Of a stretch of 64,000 bases of DNA, positions 61,384-64,000 are shown in pieces (positions within the stretch are counted from its first letter, which is position 1; each line of letters begins with the position of its first letter). The stretch spans positions 1-64,000 of the forward strand of contig JANNYF010000120.1 in the NCBI GenBank assembly GCA_031409955.1. The letters are read 5' to 3'. The translations under genes and the position numbers were made by a program. This DNA comes from JAFDVL01 sp031409955 (GTDB taxonomy: Bacteria > Acidobacteriota > Blastocatellia > RBC074). Below the pieces are notes generated by a model. It did not search any database. It was not told where the DNA came from and worked only from the letters and a program-made list of their open reading frames with translations.

Positions 61384-61773
61384 TTAGAACGCATCCATCG
61401 TACAAAAATCATTGGGACTCTGACCGCAACCCCGGCAATCGCCGCGATTAGGCCCCAAGATGATGCCGCGACAATTGCCGCCAGAGCTGGAGCTATTGCC
61501 AGGACAGACGCCGCAGCCTAACCGCCCGACGAAGCGGCGCGTAGATTTCTCGCGCACCGCGAGCTTGCCGTCGGATTCTACGATCAGTTCAAACTTGCCC
61601 GTGTCTTTCAGGCGAACACTGTTTTTCGCTGTTTTTTCCAGCACATCCCGGAGCTTCACGCTGGGAGGGCTATCTTTTTTGCTGGTCTTTTGTGTGAACG
61701 CGCCGACGAACGCGACCATCAGTACGGTGGTCAGAATGGAGAGCGCGAGTTTTTTCCAAGCTTGGTTCGACAT
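61384..61773 (-). CDS. Exported six-cysteine mini-protein A (129 aa)
   Basis: A strong AAGGAGGAAACATTT leader precedes the ATG. The signal peptide (LALSILTTVLMVAFVGAF) is followed by a lysine-rich linker, a beta segment (RLKDTGKFELIVESDGKLAV) and a C-terminal cysteine domain: GCGVCPGNSSSSGGNC, then DCRGCGQ and DFC (six cysteines). The same layout is found in the next gene. Six spaced cysteines in an exported domain suggest disulfide bonds or metal binding. It resembles no bacteriocin or toxin family that I recognise. Confidence 0.72.
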   Translation of the reverse strand: MSNQAWKKLALSILTTVLMVAFVGAFTQKTSKKDSPPSVKLRDVLEKTAKNSVRLKDTGKFELIVESDGKLAVREKSTRRFVGRLGCGVCPGNSSSSGGNCRGIILGPNRGDCRGCGQSPNDFCTMDAF

Positions 61774-61803
61774 AAATGTTTCCTCCTTATTTGTGAGCAG
61801 TTC

Positions 61804-62175
61804 CTAAAATGGATCAATCAGACAGCCCGAACTGGTACAACTGTTACGTGGCACACAGGAGCCGCTGAGACGTGACCGACAGGTTCCACCAGGGCAGGAA
61901 CCGCATTTGACGCGGGCTTCCAACCGCCGTGTTTCTTTGCCTACGATCTGATCCACGACCCAACCTTCGTCAATCAACACCAGTTTGAAGCCAGGTTTGG
62001 CGCGAATCTGGTTCGGGCCGACACGTTCGACTGCCTCTTTCAAGGTCACTTTCTTTTCGCTTTTTTTGCCCTGTGCCTGCGTGAAACTGCTGAGCGATAA
62101 GGCCACCATCAGTACGCCTGCAACACAAAGCAGCGAGGTTAACAATAGGTTCTTTTTCAGAGTTGTTCGTAACAT
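61804..62175 (-). CDS. Exported six-cysteine mini-protein B (123 aa)
   Basis: A paralogue of A: a signal peptide (LLLTSLLCVAGVLMVALSL), a segment KVTLKEAVERVGPNQIRAK and FKLVLIDEGWVVDQIVG that aligns with A's VKLRDVLEK and KFELIVESDGKLAV, and a C-terminal cysteine domain KCGSCPGGTCRSRLSGSC then SCTSSGC (six cysteines). Cysteine spacing differs from A while the helix-strand stem is shared. It is followed by A at 30 bases. The function is unknown; the pair could be secreted structural, inhibitory or signalling peptides. Confidence 0.72.
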   Translation of the reverse strand: MLRTTLKKNLLLTSLLCVAGVLMVALSLSSFTQAQGKKSEKKVTLKEAVERVGPNQIRAKPGFKLVLIDEGWVVDQIVGKETRRLEARVKCGSCPGGTCRSRLSGSCVPRNSCTSSGCLIDPF

Positions 62176-62218
62176 AACGTGACTTCCTTTCTAGCTTGAG
62201 GCCGGCTTGCGAAGAGGA

Positions 62219-62860
62219 TTACTTGGCGGCGATTTTGCCTTCAGCGCGGACGATGAAGATCAGTTCTTCGACGACTTTCTTTTTGTCCACGACCCGCTTA
62301 TTGCCGGCGAATTGTTCTTCGTGATTGATGACGACAGGCTTGGAAAAGCCCACGACGGCGATGTCGCCTTGCTTATTCACGATGCGGACGCGCTTGCCGC
62401 TGAGTGATTCGCCGTTCGGGACACTCACGGTTTCGGTCGTGAGCGAAAAATCCGCGATGACCGTTTTTCCGCCCACTGAGAGCTTGATCGGAACGGAGCT
62501 GAAGTCGAATTTCCCTGACGTCAAATCCGCCGTCAGCTTGCCTGCGCCTTGCAGCGCGGCGTTGAAGTTTTTGCCTTTCGCAGAAGTGCTGCTCCAAACG
62601 CGATTCGTCGTGAATTCCTTGCCACTGGCGGCGTCAATTAAGTTGCTTTCAAAACTCAACGGGCCTTCGGCTTTGTCAATTTCCTGCCATTGTCCGTTGG
62701 GTAATTTCTTGCAGACTTTGATAGCGATCTTGCCGCTGAATTCGCGCTTCTTTGAGGCCGCGTGCAGCAGGAAGCCGCCCACGGCAATGAAAGCCGCGAG
62801 GGTTGTTATCACAGTGATACCGAGAATGCGAGATAGCTTGTTTTTTAGTTGCGGTTTCAT
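62219..62860 (-). CDS. Exported protein of unknown function (213 aa), first gene of the leftward block
   Basis: A strong AAAAGGAGGAACAACC ribosome binding site. The signal/anchor segment is ILGITVITTLAAFIAVGGFLL. The mature part has a beta-rich body (SGKIAIKVCKKLPNGQWQEI, FDFSSVPIKLSVGGKTVIAD, VRIVNKQGDIAVVGFSKPVV) and a basic C-terminus. No family is recognised. It is the first gene downstream of a structured intergenic region (62902-63109), so its expression could be controlled there. Confidence 0.72.
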   Translation of the reverse strand: MKPQLKNKLSRILGITVITTLAAFIAVGGFLLHAASKKREFSGKIAIKVCKKLPNGQWQEIDKAEGPLSFESNLIDAASGKEFTTNRVWSSTSAKGKNFNAALQGAGKLTADLTSGKFDFSSVPIKLSVGGKTVIADFSLTTETVSVPNGESLSGKRVRIVNKQGDIAVVGFSKPVVINHEEQFAGNKRVVDKKKVVEELIFIVRAEGKIAAK

Positions 62861-62901
62861 GGTTGTTCCTCCTTTTGTTAACTAACTCATTTGGGTGGCA
62901 T

Positions 62902-63109
62902 CCAGCTTCTTCAACTCACCACAGTGTTCTGCCCGAAGACTGCGTGTGACTGAAGAAGCTGGTGTCAGTCGCAGTCATCTTCATCGGCAGTGCTTGCTGA
63001 TAGCTGCGACTTTTAGTAACGAGAGTCATTCGGGATAGGAGAGAGCGTCCCCGACGCCACAGACTCCCCCGAACCGGTGGCGTGTCGGACTCCCAACCAT
63101 CCCGAATGA
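62902..63109 (-). promoter_or_regulatory. Structured leader with three stacked dyads
   Basis: Three inverted repeats lie in series upstream of the 62860 start: CCAGCTTCTTCA (62902-62913) with its complement at 62951-62962; AGTCGCAG (62967-62974) with CTGCGACT (63004-63011); TCATTCGGGAT (63026-63036) with ATCCCGAATGA (63099-63109), the last enclosing an inner stem (CCGACGCCAC with GTGGCGTGTCGG, 2-base bulge). A transcript reading left through here would fold into three hairpins before the first gene. No known riboswitch class is recognised. The remaining gap to 63507 holds the 11-bp array and no gene. Confidence 0.65.
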
Positions 63110-63218
63110 TTCATCGCCCCATCCACTATCGAGCTGTTGGCAGCGGATGGTTACGCTCCTCCTGTCAAAGTACCTGTTCGGTACGCGCCAAACATTACGT
63201 GGGTCAGGAACCAAAATC

Positions 63219-63273
63219 TTTAGGTTGGTTTGAGGTTTTCTTGAGATTTTTCTCTGCTCGTTTTGAAGCCTGG
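63219..63273. promoter_or_regulatory. Second array of five 11-bp direct repeats (TTGAGGT type)
   Basis: Units start at 63219 (TTTAGGT), 63230 (TTGAGGT), 63241 (TTGAGAT), 63252 (degenerate CTCTGCT) and 63263 (TTGAAGC), all spaced 11 bp as in the array at 54031. It lies 235 bases upstream of the winged-helix regulator gene and about 360 bases upstream of the leftward block. Confidence 0.65.
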
Positions 63274-63507
63274 AATATCGTTCAGTCCATTGGGCCTGTC
63301 GAATCTGCCAAGCCTGCCGAGTCTTTGAAATCTTTGGCTCTCCAAATTCGATGGATTTTAAAGATTCGATACGCTTTATTTTTTAGATACTTGCCCCTCT
63401 TTCATAAAAAATTTAGAGGTCTTTTATGAATTCCATTCCCCAATCCGGTTATCATCCGATACGGACACCGCATCCCGAAACTTGCAACGATTACACCCGG
63501 AGAAGTT

Positions 63508-64000
63508 ATGAATCATCATTCCCTTCCACTTTACGAATTTGGGACGTTTCGACTCAACCCGCTGGAACGAATGCTGACGCGCAACGGTCAGCCCATTCCG
63601 CTGGCGCATAAAGTTTTCGATACGCTGATTCTGCTGGTGCAAAACAGCGGTCATGTGATGGGCAAGGACAAGTTAATGGAGCTGATCTGGCCGGACAGCT
63701 TTGTCGAAGAAACCAACCTCGCGCAAAACATTTCGATTTTGCGCAAAGCGTTGAGCGAAGGAGTGGAAGGAACAAAATATATCGAGACGGTTCCGAAGCT
63801 TGGCTATCGCTTCATCGTCCCGGTCAAGGAAGTTACCAATGAACCCGCCAGTCTCATCATCCGCGAACGGACGCGCGCCCGCATCATTGTCGAAGAAACC
63901 GACGACGAATTGGACGAGCCGCGTTTGGTGAATCCGCGCCACCCCATCATCGAATTGCCGCCGCACGCCGTGCAGGTTCTCGCGCCCGCGCCCACGCCGA
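63508..64000 (+). CDS. Winged-helix transcriptional regulator (CadC/OmpR type), N-terminal part
   Basis: The frame from the ATG at 63508 (GGAGAAGTT upstream) is open to the window edge (164 codons). Residues 8-105 form an OmpR-type wHTH: YEFGTFRLNPLERMLTRNGQ, then IPLAHKVFDTLILLVQNSG, LMELIWPDSFVEETNLAQNI, SILRKALSEG and YIETVPKLGYRFIVPV. This 'TLVEE..L' style with a YRF ending is the CadC/ToxR-like family common in Acidobacteriota, in which the C-terminal half usually carries a membrane helix and TPR or propeller domains. The rest is cut off. It starts next to an 11-bp repeat array that OmpR-type proteins could bind. Confidence 0.9.
   Translation, partial: MNHHSLPLYEFGTFRLNPLERMLTRNGQPIPLAHKVFDTLILLVQNSGHVMGKDKLMELIWPDSFVEETNLAQNISILRKALSEGVEGTKYIETVPKLGYRFIVPVKEVTNEPASLIIRERTRARIIVEETDDELDEPRLVNPRHPIIELPPHAVQVLAPAPTP

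Overview
The window looks like a chromosomal segment of an Acidobacteriota bacterium, most likely of the Blastocatellia. This is an inference from gene content: a Solibacter-type TIGR03437 protein, YCF48/BNR propeller proteins, a Ser/Thr protein kinase, TonB-domain proteins, a CadC-type winged-helix regulator, many secreted proteins of unknown function, and a Gram-negative exopolysaccharide locus. No marker rRNA is present, and I see no transposase, integrase, prophage or CRISPR array.

Layout. 0-5 kb, minus strand: the start of a Ser/Thr kinase (cut by the window edge), then an M20 peptidase, an HD hydrolase, a TonB-domain protein and a YCF48 protein in one tightly packed run. 5.3-7.7 kb: two tandem paralogous secreted proteins of unknown function, then rnc. 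8.6-10.5 kb: a sparse region with small genes, including a 39-residue membrane protein and an HTH regulator beside a 15-bp dyad. 11-16 kb: a subtilase with a repetitive tail, a SprT-like metalloprotease and the TIGR03437 protein. 16-19.5 kb: a glycosyltransferase, a methyltransferase and an orphan gene. 19.8-24.6 kb: ATP synthase genes for b', b, delta, alpha and gamma, then a VanZ-like gene. 24.9-31 kb: a TonB-domain protein, two threonine dehydratase-type enzymes flanking a Tat-exported isomerase-like protein, and a YCF48 protein. 31-41 kb, minus strand: an exopolysaccharide locus (export protein, priming glycosyl-phosphotransferase, tyrosine kinase, ExeA-like ATPase, chain-length protein, TPR lipoprotein). 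41-42.7 kb: SirB1-like and isochorismatase-like genes and tRNA-Val(CAC). 42.9-44.9 kb: ATP synthase beta and epsilon. 45-51.7 kb: a histidine kinase/LuxR regulator pair, a small coiled-coil protein, a HAD phosphatase, a TPR protein and two small exported proteins.

51.8-62.9 kb is a leftward block of at least eleven exported proteins: two beta-helix proteins, a probable outer-membrane barrel, two Ig-like proteins, an ASH-domain protein and two paralogous six-cysteine mini-proteins. Two small zinc-knuckle proteins sit inside the block, and a winged-helix regulator starts at 63.5 kb, reading away from it. I do not recognise the block as a known system. It is the best candidate for something undescribed. 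Two five-unit arrays of an 11-bp TTGAGGT-type direct repeat, one inside the block and one next to the regulator, suggest shared control by an OmpR/CadC-like protein.

Two further themes stand out. The F1Fo ATP synthase genes are split as in cyanobacteria, with beta-epsilon about 19 kb away from b'-b-delta-alpha-gamma. Many intergenic gaps hold dyads whose arms are built from short tandem units, with a different unit at each site.
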